A stretch of DNA of 64,000 nt from Pancytospora philotis (Eukaryota > Microsporidia). Position 1 is the first letter of the stretch. Every line of letters starts with the position of its first letter. Below the pieces are notes generated by a model that saw only the letters and a program-made list of their open reading frames with translations, was not told the DNA's origin and searched no databases. The stretch spans positions 1 to 64,000 of the forward strand of contig JALRLY010000265.1 of NCBI GenBank assembly GCA_023647555.1, given 5' to 3'. Both the position numbers and the translations under genes were made by a program. This document shows, piece by piece, positions 54,276 through 63,141 of the stretch.

Positions 54276-55148
54276 TTAATCACTGGAGTCGTCCGAGTCG
54301 TCGCTCGAGCCGTCGCCAGCACCCGCTTCCTCCTCCTTGTTGAGCACAGTGTAGCGGAACTTCTCGCCGTACACCTTGGCAGGCACGGAGACCGCGCACG
54401 TGCCCCCGCGCTCCACCGCGCACCGGCTTACAATCTCGGTAGCCTCGTTGACGACTGCAAAGCCGTGGTCCTTGTCATCTGCCATGTACGTCATCGAGTA
54501 CGTCGGCGTCCTGAGCACGGCCACGCCCAGGCCCGGGCACGCGGCCTTGGCCTGCAAAAAGCACTCTTTGATGGCCGCGACGCCCTCGCGCGGGCTGGTC
54601 ACGTCGACGTCGACGCGGATTTTGTAGGACTCGGGCTTGAACTGCTTCTCGATGACCTCAATAAAATTTTCGCGGTGCGGGTTGTCGGCCCACACGCCGG
54701 GGTCCTTCTGCGCATCCGCGAAGTACGCGTGCAGCGAGCCGTGCTCCCGCGACTTGGCGTACCCGACGTCCTCGTAGAGCTGCTGCACCGGCACGCCCGC
54801 GAGCTTGGAAACCTTCAGCATTATCTGGTACGCGAACTTGTTCCTGTTCGACTGCTCCAGGAAATCCTTCTTCTCCTCGTCGCCGACGCTCTTCAGGCTC
54901 AGATCGATGTGCCCCTTCGCCTCGTCCACCTTCAGCACCTGGCAGACCTCCGCGCTGCCCACCTTCGTGATCTGGTGGATGCTGCGGATCTTCTTCTTGG
55001 AGACCTCGCTGCTGAGCACGAGCCCGGGGATGCTGCCGTACTCTGCCAGGCTCATGGTTATGATGTTGTTTTTGATCGATACCGTTTTGGCGAGCACGAG
55101 CTCCCCCACGCTCGGGTACACGCTGTCCTTAATACGGCATTCGTACAT
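54276..55148 (-). CDS. SUI2: Translation initiation factor eIF2 alpha (Sui2)
   Basis: A 290-aa subunit of the Met-tRNAi-GTP carrier eIF2. S1 domain at residues 1-85 (MYECRIKDSVYPSVGEL matches CRFY...YP...D.V), with the regulatory loop LSSEVSKKKIRSIHQ: the Ser aligned with phosphorylation site Ser51 is conserved. VLKVDEAKGHIDLSLK closes the S1 domain; helical and C-terminal alpha/beta domains follow, then an acidic Ser/Asp tail. ATG 55148 chosen because of AAAAATTTGGCCAC just upstream and the family start; earlier in-frame ATGs add a Pro/Arg-rich stretch not seen in eIF2 alpha. Confidence 0.9.
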   Translation of the reverse strand: MYECRIKDSVYPSVGELVLAKTVSIKNNIITMSLAEYGSIPGLVLSSEVSKKKIRSIHQITKVGSAEVCQVLKVDEAKGHIDLSLKSVGDEEKKDFLEQSNRNKFAYQIMLKVSKLAGVPVQQLYEDVGYAKSREHGSLHAYFADAQKDPGVWADNPHRENFIEVIEKQFKPESYKIRVDVDVTSPREGVAAIKECFLQAKAACPGLGVAVLRTPTYSMTYMADDKDHGFAVVNEATEIVSRCAVERGGTCAVSVPAKVYGEKFRYTVLNKEEEAGAGDGSSDDSDDSSD

Positions 55149-55462
55149 GTGGCCAAATTTTTGGTCCGCAAAATTTTGCCATTCCGGCGGCGCGGCTGTC
55201 GCAGGAATGCCGGTATCAATATTAATCAGGGCGCTGCGGCTCCCTGGGCGGCGTAGACCGCCGGGCATTGCTGCAAGGTAAATACACAGGTCTATTGATG
55301 TGGGTGCGTGCACGGCTAGATAATAAAATAGCACTGCTCATCGCTACCAGTAAAAACTTGGTAGCAATGAATTAGCAGAACATTAAAACGCATTTGCTTC
55401 TAGCCATTTATTGTCTTTGGCATACACACGCCCAATGATTGCGCCCCAAAGGCCTCGTCTCA
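55149..55462. other. Spacer with double AAATTTT element
   Basis: Between two minus-strand genes. It carries two copies of the start-proximal element for eIF2 alpha (minus-strand AAAAATTTGG at 55153-55162 and AAAATTTTGC at 55169-55178) and the Dcp1 3' end. No further gene. Confidence 0.55.
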
Positions 55463-55828
55463 TCAACCAGTGTGAGATAGGGCCCGGAAGACGCGCGCGG
55501 CGCCCCGCTCGTCGTTGAACCACAGGCCCAGACACGAGGAGCTGCTCCCCTCCCTCACGATAACGAACCGCTCGTGGTACTCGCTCTCGGTGCCCGGCGC
55601 AAGCTCGAGCGAGAACACCCTGAGGCTCTTCTTGTCGGGGAGGTAGAGCCGGACGGCTGCGGACCCGGCGCTGCGGTAGAGTGTGAGGGTGCCCTCGATC
55701 CCCACATCTACCCAGGCCGTCTGGTACTCAAAGAGGCACACTGATGCCGCCGAGCAGATGACAGCGATGTCTGCACCCTCGGGGAGCCTCAGATGCCTCT
55801 TCATAATTTGCTGCTGGGTGGTGTTCAT
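55463..55828 (-). CDS. DCP1: mRNA decapping activator Dcp1
   Basis: A 121-aa EVH1-like domain protein. Order of motifs fits Dcp1: helix at the start, then ASVCLFEYQTAWVDVGIEGTL (family V.LY.F....W....VEGTLF.Y), strands with VFSLELAPG, and GLWFNDERGAARVFRAL (GIWFYD..E..RI...). Dcp1 activates the Dcp2 nudix enzyme that removes the mRNA cap in the cytoplasm. The C-terminal trimerisation region of animal Dcp1 is absent. The longer frame begins with GTG; ATG 55828 is the first, ATG 55804 also possible. Confidence 0.78.
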   Translation of the reverse strand: MNTTQQQIMKRHLRLPEGADIAVICSAASVCLFEYQTAWVDVGIEGTLTLYRSAGSAAVRLYLPDKKSLRVFSLELAPGTESEYHERFVIVREGSSSSCLGLWFNDERGAARVFRALSHTG

Positions 55829-56095
55829 CACAAACGATGGGCAAAAATGCACGCGGCAAATTTATTAGAGGCGCGCGGTCTTCATAGCGCGGGAAAATAC
55901 AAACAGGCTGCTTAGTCCGTATCACATGGCAAAGAGGCAGTATTATACTACAATACCCGTTATTATTATTATCGATACATTTTCAGCTAAAACTACTAAT
56001 AAAATGAGTACAAGGCTGAATTTACTGGTACATAAAGCACGCCTGGTGCCAAATAAAGCATACACTTCGCATTCTGCCACCTTTCACACCCCGTG

Positions 56096-56755
56096 CTACT
56101 CAAACTGCGGCTTCTCGTAGCCTCTGTTTGGGCCTTCGGTGTAGAACATCTTCGGCCGGAAGGACCTGTCCTCCAGCATCACGAGGCTGCGCTTGAACTT
56201 GCGCTTCAGATTATCTATCCCCTGGATGCTCGCGTACGTCAGCTCGGCCACCTTGCTGCTGCTGAAGCAGGCCCATCTGTGCCCGTTTATGCGCTTGTAG
56301 AAGCGCAGCACCGCCTCGCAGCTCACGAAGTTGATGAACGCATAGCCGACGTTGCAGCGGTTCTTGAAGTCCATCCGCAGGTAGAAGAAGTCGTACTGCC
56401 CGAAGTGCGTGTCGTTGATGAAGTGGATCAGCATCTCCGCTGTGTACCGGTTCGGGATGTTTTTGATCATGCAGGCCGTGCGCGGGTCATGCAGAATGTC
56501 GGCGCAGCTCATCTGGTAGCCGCGGGTGCTGCTAGCAGCCGACGCGGGTGCCTCCAGATACTCCACCCGGTGGATCTGCCTCGCCCACGACCAGTCCACC
56601 TTGACGGTGCCGTCGATGTACTTGGGGAAACGGAACGGTCGGTTCGCCGGATTTTCTTTGTCCGGCTTCTCGGCCGCCTCGGCGGCGGCAAGGAGGCTGT
56701 CCAGCAGATAGTAATCGGTCTCGTAGGAGTGCCGCTCGTAGTCCGACATGTGCAT
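56096..56755 (-). CDS. MEI2: Mei2-type RNA-binding protein (C-terminal RRM)
   Basis: A 219-aa protein whose residues about 95-205 form the Mei2 C-terminal RRM: ACMIKNIPNRYTAEMLIHFI, then YDFFYLRMDFKNRCNVGYAF, INGHRWACFSSSKVAELTYASIQG and a long C-terminal helix. In fission yeast Mei2 this RRM binds meiRNA and turns on meiosis; plant and protist relatives regulate development. The N-terminal RRMs are missing, so only the diagnostic domain is kept, preceded by an acidic linker. ATG 56755 is the first in frame; ATG 56749 is two codons downstream. Confidence 0.88.
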   Translation of the reverse strand: MHMSDYERHSYETDYYLLDSLLAAAEAAEKPDKENPANRPFRFPKYIDGTVKVDWSWARQIHRVEYLEAPASAASSTRGYQMSCADILHDPRTACMIKNIPNRYTAEMLIHFINDTHFGQYDFFYLRMDFKNRCNVGYAFINFVSCEAVLRFYKRINGHRWACFSSSKVAELTYASIQGIDNLKRKFKRSLVMLEDRSFRPKMFYTEGPNRGYEKPQFE

Positions 56756-56962
56756 AAATGCATGCAGCCCGCTTATGTATCCTTTTATGCTTTCTTGCCG
56801 TAGTGTATCGAGATTAACCTTGTATAGGCTACAGTATGCAAACAGATGCTTAATATACAGGCGTAGTAGTATTTGTCCGGTCACCGCTGCTCGAACCGTC
56901 CTTGCCCCTACATGTGGGCACCTGCTCCACGCGCAGTAATAAAGTTTTGGCAGAGAGCCCCG

Positions 56963-57595
56963 ATGACAATCTACTACACACAGATCCTCAATGCCGAGTC
57001 CAAGAAGATCCTCGCCGGGGACTACTCAGGCGTGGGACAGGCGCTCAAGTCGGACAAGAGCCATCTGAAGGAGCTGCGCAAGGCCATATTCTCGGTACCG
57101 GGCACGGCCAGCAAGATCTTCACGGCCAGCGACAGCACGGGCAAGTACGTGTTCTACTTCAGGATCGACGGCGCGGTGCTGCTGTGCGCGATGGCCGACA
57201 AGCGCACTGCGGCGGCGCAGATCGAGGAGTACTTCGACGCCGTCGCAGCCCGGTACGCCGCGGCGTACAGCGAGCACAGCACCACGCACTACGAGTTCGA
57301 CGATGCGCTGCGCCAGATGGCCGACGAGCACAACAAGAAGCCGATGGTGTCGCGCAGCGCGGAGGCGCTCGACAGTGCGCACCGCGTGCTGATAGAGAAC
57401 TTGGACACGATCATAAACCGCGGCGAGAACATCGACCACTTGAAGAACCAGGCGTTCAAGATGCACGCCGGCGCCCAGGAGCTGTTCGCGAAGTCGGCCG
57501 AGGCCAAGAGGCGCGCGCAGATCGAGCGGTACAAGGTGTATGCCGTCTTCGCCGCTATCTTAGTGCTCATTCTTTATTTCTTCGTATTCAGGTGA
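56963..57595 (+). CDS. Longin-domain R-SNARE (Sec22/VAMP7 type)
   Basis: A 210-aa membrane-fusion protein. Longin domain about 1-115 (IYYTQILNAESKKILA, YVFYFRIDGAVLLCAM), R-SNARE motif about 128-188 with the zero-layer Arg in NLDTIINRGENIDHLKNQA, and a C-terminal anchor (VYAVFAAILVLILYFFVF). Ykt6 is excluded by the membrane anchor (Ykt6 is lipidated). Sec22 (ER-Golgi) and VAMP7/Nyv1 (late endosome, vacuole) cannot be told apart. ATG 56963 follows AAGTTTTGGCAGAGAGCCCCG; the longer frames are not ATG-initiated. Confidence 0.88.
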   Translation: MTIYYTQILNAESKKILAGDYSGVGQALKSDKSHLKELRKAIFSVPGTASKIFTASDSTGKYVFYFRIDGAVLLCAMADKRTAAAQIEEYFDAVAARYAAAYSEHSTTHYEFDDALRQMADEHNKKPMVSRSAEALDSAHRVLIENLDTIINRGENIDHLKNQAFKMHAGAQELFAKSAEAKRRAQIERYKVYAVFAAILVLILYFFVFR

Positions 57596-57822
57596 AATAA
57601 ATTAAGCCGTTGCTCTGATTATTCAGTTTTTATGAATAGGACTGTATTTATTTGTACAGGCACGGATAGGTTTACTACAGCCATTCAGTTTACAATTTAA
57701 CATCAGCTGATAATCTGTGCCATACCAACGCACTTAAAAACAGCCAAGCTATTCAATGTGTGCAAAATACTCGCTACAATCACTTTAATGACAAACTGCT
57801 TACTTAACCAACATATAACAGC

Positions 57823-58137
57823 CTAGATCTTGTGGAACCGCGCATGCAAGAGCAGCTTCTGCTTCTTGTCGAACTCCTTGGCGCACACATCGCACTTGAA
57901 CACCTCCGGCGCCTTCGCCACCACCGTGACCGGGTCCTCGTCCGAGACCCACATCCTGGTCCACAGCGGTGCGCCTGTCAGTGTCTTTATTTCTACGTTC
58001 TCCCAGCGGAAGTAGCGTATTTTGCCCTCGGCGGCCTTCTTTGCAGCCTGCATCTGCTCCGCGACGGCGCCCATGCCCTCGGCGAGCTTCCTCCGCTCGT
58101 TCTGGCCCTCATCGTTTTCTCGCTGCTGCGCCTCCAT
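57823..58137 (-). CDS. Small C2H2 zinc-finger protein
   Basis: A 104-aa protein. A charged helical N-terminus (EAQQRENDEGQNERRKLAEG) leads to KIRYFRWENVEIKTLTG and a single C-terminal C2H2 finger, CDVC-x12-H-x3-H (CAKEFDKKQKLLLHARFH), with all four ligands present. One finger at the very end and a short Trp-containing segment suggest an RNA-processing or chromatin adaptor, but no family is recognised. ATG 58137 begins the acidic N-terminus; more upstream frame reads as non-coding. Confidence 0.7.
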   Translation of the reverse strand: MEAQQRENDEGQNERRKLAEGMGAVAEQMQAAKKAAEGKIRYFRWENVEIKTLTGAPLWTRMWVSDEDPVTVVAKAPEVFKCDVCAKEFDKKQKLLLHARFHKI

Positions 58138-58312
58138 GGGTGCCCTGCTTTCTGAATTATTGTGGTAGGACACGCACTGAAAGTCTGCACTGCGATAATA
58201 ATTAATCAACAAAACAACCATGTACCTGTCCTCACAGACAGTTACTACTTGCTGCCATGCTCTAAGCCCCACGATTGCGCCATCATCGCGGTGCGCCGCA
58301 AGGAAATACGGT

Positions 58313-58322
58313 AAAATTTTGG
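58313..58322 (+). promoter_or_regulatory. AAAATTTTGG element upstream of RPB2
   Basis: AAAATTTTGG 5 bp before ATG 58328 with GCGCCC between; the clearest element-CCC-ATG arrangement in the window. Confidence 0.55.
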
Positions 58323-58327
58323 CGCCC

Positions 58328-61300
58328 ATGGGAGAACTCACGAACGACGACTACTGGACGGTGATCTCGTCCTTCTTCGAGCAGAACGGGCTTGTGAGCC
58401 AGCAGCTCGACTCGTTCAACCAGTTCGTGCGCGTCAAGATGCAGGAGATCGTCGACGAGAACTCCACGATCATCGTGCAGTCCACGCCGACTGCCGGGAC
58501 GAGCACGCTGCGGCGGATGACGCTCAAGTTCGGGCAGATCTACATCACGAAGCCGCCGATCTACAATGAGAACGATGGGCGGAGCGTGGCGATCTACCCG
58601 AACGAGGCGCGGCTGCGCGACCTGACGTACGCGTGCAATCTGTACATTGATGTTGTGAAGAGCGTGGAGAACGAGGCTGGGAAGTACGACGAGGTGAAGT
58701 ACCCGCGCGTGTTCATCGGGCAGCTGCCTGTGATGCTGCGCTCTTCCTGCTGCGTGCTGCACGACCTGACGGAGGACGATATCGTGGAGGTCGGCGAGTG
58801 CCCGTACGACCAGGGCGGGTACTTCATCGTGAGCGGTGGTGAGAAGGTGATCATAGCACAGGAGCGGATGGCGAGCAACACCGTGCACATTTTCAAGAAG
58901 GCGCAGCCCGCGCCGTACACGCACTACGCTGAGATCCGCTCTGTGCCGGAAAAGAGCTCGCGGAGCCCCTCGGCCTTTTCGATCAAGGTGCTGCGCAGCC
59001 CGCGTTGCGTGCGTGCATCCCTGCCGCTGATGAAGCAGGATATACCCGTGATGATCGTGTACCGCGCGCTCGGGTTCCTGAACGACCGGGAGATCATGAA
59101 CCACATTGTGAGCATCGACGGCGACGAGGACGAGGACGTGTGCTCGTTCCTCACGCCGTCGATCGAGGAGGCTGCTGTGATACAGGACCAGCTCTCTGCG
59201 CTTGACTTCATAGGGAGGCGCTCGGCCCCGCTCGGTGCGACGCGCGACAAGCGGATCGAGTTCGCGCGCAACTTGCTGGCCAGGGAGTTCCTGCCGCATC
59301 TCGGCACGCAGGAGTTCGTGGAGACGAAGAAGGCGTACTTCCTCGGCTACATGATCCACAAGACGCTGAACGTTGTGCTTGGCAGGACCGAGGTCGATGA
59401 CCGCGACCACTACGGCAAGAAGCGCATGGATCTCAGCGGTCCGCTGCTTGCCGGGCTGTTCAAGCAGCTCTTCCGGAAGTTCTGCGCCGAGACCGCGCGG
59501 TTCATGCAGCGCTGCATCGAGAACGAGAAGGATTTCAACGTGGTGCTTGGGCTGAAGAGCTCCACGCTCACGCAGGGCCTGAAGTACTCGCTGGCCACCG
59601 GCAACTGGGGCGACCAGTCGCGGGCGATGCAGACGCGCGCCGGTGTGGCGCAGGTGCTGAACCGCTACAACTACCTCGCCACGCTGAGCCATCTGCGCCG
59701 TGTGAATACGCCCATCGAGAAGGACGGCAAGCTTGCGAAGCCGCGTCAGCTGCACAACACGCACTGGGGGATGGTGTGCCCTGCCGAGACGCCCGAGGGC
59801 CACGCCTGCGGTCTCTCCAAGAACCTCAGTCTGATGGCCTACATCTCTGTGGGCAAGCCGGCCGCGCCGATTGTAGAAATTCTGGAGGAATGCGGAGTGG
59901 AGCGGCTGGAGGAGATCTTTTCTATCCGCGGCACCAAGATATTCGTCAACGGTGCGTGGATCGGGCTGCATCCCGATGCGCACGAGCTCACTACAGTGCT
60001 GCGTGCGCTGCGCCGCTCCCAGCAGATCGATAAGGAGGTCTCTATCGTGCACGACATCAGAAACAACGAGGTGCGCATCAACAGCGATGCTGGGCGGCCC
60101 TGTCGGCCGCTTTTCATCGTAAAGGACGGGCGGCTGCTTGTAACGCGTGAGGACATCCAGGGCCTGAAGGATATTAAAATCAAGTGGGAGGACCTGATAA
60201 AGACGGGCCGGATCGAGTTCCTGGATGTAGAGGAGGAGGAGTGCAGCCTCATCGCTGTCAGTCCATCTGTGCTGAGCAGCGCAGATGGTGCGTCCGTGCA
60301 GTACACACACTGTGAGATCCACCCCTCCGTAATTCTCGGTACCACCGCCTCGGTCATTCCCTTCCCGGCGCACAATCCTTCGCCCAGAAACACCTACCAG
60401 AGCGCCATGGGTAAGCAGGCGATGGGCATCTACTCGACCAATTTCACCCGTCGCATGGATACGCTTGCGAACGTGCTCTTTTACCCACAGAAGCCGCTGG
60501 TTACCACACGGCCGATGGAGTACCTGCGCTTCAAGGAACTGCCGGCAGGGCAGAATACGATCGTTGCGATCGCCTGCTATTCGGGGTACAACCAGGAGGA
60601 CTCCATCATCATGAACCAGTCGGCGATCGATCGCGGGCTGTTCCGCTCGTTCTTCTACCGCACGTACTCCGACCAGGAGAGCATGGCGCGGCCTGGAATG
60701 AACGAGCAGTTCTGCAAGCCCGAGCGCGGTGTTGTGCTTAAGATGAGGAACTTCAACTACGACAAGCTGGACGATGACGGGCTCATTGCGCCCGGCACGG
60801 CGGTGGCCGGTGACGATGTCCTTATTGGGAAGATCACGCCGATCCAGGACCCGGAGAAGAGCACGAAGGAAACACCGTTCTACGTGTACAAGGACTCGAG
60901 CACGGCGATGAAGCGCACGGAGACGGGCGTGGTGGACAGTGTGGTGCTCACGCTGAAGGATGGCTACAAGTTCACTAAGGTGAAGGTGCGCTCTACGCGC
61001 ATCCCGCAGATGGGCGACAAGTTCGCGTCGCGCCACGCACAGAAAGGAACGGTTGGAATCACGCTCAGACAGGAGGACATGCCGTTCACCGCTGAGGGAA
61101 TCATCCCAGACATCATCATTAATCCGCACTGCATCCCATCGCGTATGACCATCGGGCATCTCCTTGAGTGCCTGCTGGGAAAGGTCTCGGCTTTGAGCGG
61201 CGAGGAGGGCGATGCCACGCCTTTTAGCGAATACACGGTCGATCAGATCTCCGAGAAGCTCAAGGCGTTCGGCTACCACTCGCGCGGGCTCGAGGTGATG

Positions 61301-61738
61301 CACTGCGGCCTGACGGGCCGGAAGCTGCGCTCGCAGATCTTCGTCGGCCCTACGTACTACCAGCGGCTCAAGCACATGGTCGATGATAAGATCCACGCCC
61401 GTGCGCGCGGGCCTCTGCAGGTGATGACGCGCCAGCCAGTGGAGGGCAGAGCGCGCGACGGCGGTCTCAGATTCGGAGAGATGGAGAGGGACTGCATCAT
61501 TTCCCATGGAGCATCTGCCTTCCTCAAGGAGCGCCTTATGGATGTCTCTGATGCGCACACGTGCTACGTATGCGACATCTGCGGCATTCTGGCCATCTCC
61601 GGCAAGAGCGCGCAGGAGTGCCGCGGCTGCGACAACAAAACAGCGATTTCAAAGATCAGCATTCCGTATGCGTTCAAGCTGCTCATACAGGAGCTCATGG
61701 CGATGAACATTGCGCCGCGCATTAAGGTTGAGGAGTAG
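58328..61738 (+). CDS. RPB2: RNA polymerase II second-largest subunit RPB2
   Basis: An 1,136-aa catalytic subunit. The N-terminus ISSFFEQNGLVSQQLDSFNQF is the RPB2 form (Pol I and III subunits differ). Further landmarks: SGGEKVIIAQERMASN, ATGNWG, NTHWGMVCPAETPEGHACGL, YSGYNQEDSIIMNQSAIDRG, GDKFASRHAQKGTVG (hybrid-binding region), and a C-terminal zinc clamp CYVCDICG...CRGCDN. Length is close to yeast (1,224 aa). ATG 58328 follows the AAAATTTTGGCGCCC element; the frame upstream starts without ATG. Strong GC3 bias on both strands creates a long antisense open frame here, which is not a gene. Confidence 0.98.
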   Translation: MGELTNDDYWTVISSFFEQNGLVSQQLDSFNQFVRVKMQEIVDENSTIIVQSTPTAGTSTLRRMTLKFGQIYITKPPIYNENDGRSVAIYPNEARLRDLTYACNLYIDVVKSVENEAGKYDEVKYPRVFIGQLPVMLRSSCCVLHDLTEDDIVEVGECPYDQGGYFIVSGGEKVIIAQERMASNTVHIFKKAQPAPYTHYAEIRSVPEKSSRSPSAFSIKVLRSPRCVRASLPLMKQDIPVMIVYRALGFLNDREIMNHIVSIDGDEDEDVCSFLTPSIEEAAVIQDQLSALDFIGRRSAPLGATRDKRIEFARNLLAREFLPHLGTQEFVETKKAYFLGYMIHKTLNVVLGRTEVDDRDHYGKKRMDLSGPLLAGLFKQLFRKFCAETARFMQRCIENEKDFNVVLGLKSSTLTQGLKYSLATGNWGDQSRAMQTRAGVAQVLNRYNYLATLSHLRRVNTPIEKDGKLAKPRQLHNTHWGMVCPAETPEGHACGLSKNLSLMAYISVGKPAAPIVEILEECGVERLEEIFSIRGTKIFVNGAWIGLHPDAHELTTVLRALRRSQQIDKEVSIVHDIRNNEVRINSDAGRPCRPLFIVKDGRLLVTREDIQGLKDIKIKWEDLIKTGRIEFLDVEEEECSLIAVSPSVLSSADGASVQYTHCEIHPSVILGTTASVIPFPAHNPSPRNTYQSAMGKQAMGIYSTNFTRRMDTLANVLFYPQKPLVTTRPMEYLRFKELPAGQNTIVAIACYSGYNQEDSIIMNQSAIDRGLFRSFFYRTYSDQESMARPGMNEQFCKPERGVVLKMRNFNYDKLDDDGLIAPGTAVAGDDVLIGKITPIQDPEKSTKETPFYVYKDSSTAMKRTETGVVDSVVLTLKDGYKFTKVKVRSTRIPQMGDKFASRHAQKGTVGITLRQEDMPFTAEGIIPDIIINPHCIPSRMTIGHLLECLLGKVSALSGEEGDATPFSEYTVDQISEKLKAFGYHSRGLEVMHCGLTGRKLRSQIFVGPTYYQRLKHMVDDKIHARARGPLQVMTRQPVEGRARDGGLRFGEMERDCIISHGASAFLKERLMDVSDAHTCYVCDICGILAISGKSAQECRGCDNKTAISKISIPYAFKLLIQELMAMNIAPRIKVEE

Positions 61739-62072
61739 TTAAATTATTGCTTATGATGAATTTTAATGTGTGTATCAGAGCTTTTATGGTACTCTGCTGC
61801 CATGCAATATGCGATATGATATATTTTAGGTTTGATTTTAATTGGCTACATGGATTCGTTTCATGCACATACGCTGTAGTACAATAAAATTACTGTATAA
61901 CACACACCATGCGTTGCCAATGGCTAGAGAAAGATATCAAAGATAAAACCCTAGTTAATTTACTATCCATGTTATAAATAAGGCATCTATGCACTCGCTA
62001 CTTGGCATCTGTAGATATCACAATATCCACAGGCAGGTGGCCCCCCTCCACCAGCCTGCGGTACCGCAATAT
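61739..62072. other. AT-rich spacer, nothing recognised
   Basis: Convergent 3' flanks of RPB2 and the small minus-strand gene. Contains AATAAA near 61883; no ORF or hairpin worth naming. Confidence 0.55.
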
Positions 62073-62429
62073 CTACAGAACGCTCCTCAGGGTGTCCCTC
62101 AGCCTCTCCATCCGCCTTGAGTACTCGCTCGGATTCAGCACCACGTCAGTCCGCTTCTTGGCGTCGCGCACGAATATCTGCCGCGCATGGACCTTCCTAT
62201 CGATCTGCGCGCTCTCAATGCACGTCCTGAAGCTCGTGTAGTGCGCTGCCGCCGCCGCGTGCTGCGCAGAACACGATCTCACCCCGTGCGCGCTGTGATC
62301 CCTGCCCACCACCGTGGCCTGCTCTATAATCATCTTGTACGCGCTGAACAGCCTGGCGCGCTCAGCCGCCCATCTGCCCGCGCCAACCGTCTCGCCCACT
62401 CCTCTCGTCACGCTGTCCACTGCAATCAT
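62073..62429 (-). CDS. Small basic hypothetical protein
   Basis: A 118-aa protein, helical, Ala/Arg-rich (AAERARLFSAYKMIIEQATVV; SEYSRRMERLRDTLRSVL). GC3 is high, as in real genes here. ATG 62429 is followed by a second in-frame Met 32 codons later; there is no AAATTTT element directly upstream (TTGTTATTGTTTAACGC instead). No family recognised. Confidence 0.55.
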   Translation of the reverse strand: MIAVDSVTRGVGETVGAGRWAAERARLFSAYKMIIEQATVVGRDHSAHGVRSCSAQHAAAAAHYTSFRTCIESAQIDRKVHARQIFVRDAKKRTDVVLNPSEYSRRMERLRDTLRSVL

Positions 62430-63141
62430 GCGTTAAACAATAACAATTTTTGAAATTCGTAAATCTGTTTGTTTTAAAACGATCACGTTGCGGACGCGTA
62501 GCTGATTGTTGTTTTGGGCAGCAGGATGACTCATACTGTTGCCGGCCGTTTTGTCATAGTAAACATTGCCGGCGCCGTTTACAAATAAACAAGAGCAAAG
62601 CGTGCGTGTGCGCCTGTGGCACGCGCGGTCGCGCGCCTCCTGACAAATTTTTCCTTAGGGTTTTCATTTTAGTGCGTCAGCGCCAATCAGGCGCCTTCTA
62701 GAATCGCAGATTTGCTCGGCTGTGGGCCGTTTGTGCTACAACGGCCACGATACATGCCCAGTAAGAGGCTGCTTTTACAGTAGCGCAGCGTGCTAGTTCT
62801 ATGCCATCGCTTTGCATGCCTACTAGTGCATACAATGAGCGTGGATTGCCTTAGTAAACACCAAGCGCTAAGGCATATGAAAATTTTAGCAGGCGCCTGC
62901 AGATCCAGCTTAGGATGCAAAGTGCGTAATATTAAATGGTAGACGTACTTTATTTCATTGTAGTGCTATCTGCATCGAACCTACGATAAAAAGTCCCTAT
63001 TCTGATGCTTTTTGCACTGTAAGATACTTGAAGTGCGCATAATCCGCACTGCGATACAGCAATCCCTAGCCGCATGCATATCCCAATGCATAAACTGCTA
63101 TCCTTTTTTATGCGTGATCAGCGCAGCACCGCATACCACCC
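62430..63141. other. 712-bp spacer with hairpins and AAATTTT elements
   Basis: No supported ORF. AAATTTTTCC at 62644-62653 precedes hairpins GCGCC-AATCA-GGCGC (about 62680-62694), GGCCGTT/AACGGCC (62725-62746, 7 bp perfect, 8-nt loop) and GCTGCT-TTTAC-AGTAGC (62768-62784). A second element AAAATTTTAG (62880-62889) runs into the palindrome GCAGGCGCCTGC (62889-62900). Likely promoter plus at least one structured RNA; family unknown. Confidence 0.45.

Noticed and set aside
58283..61558. Very long open frames antisense or out of frame to real genes (for example opposite RPB2 here, opposite EFL1 at 5094-6929, opposite the P4-ATPase at 15244-17370, and a same-strand shadow at 14555-17074)
   Set aside because: They mirror strongly GC3-biased genes, which removes stop codons in other frames. 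Their translations are Arg/Ala/Pro-rich, lack domains and most lack proper ATG contexts.
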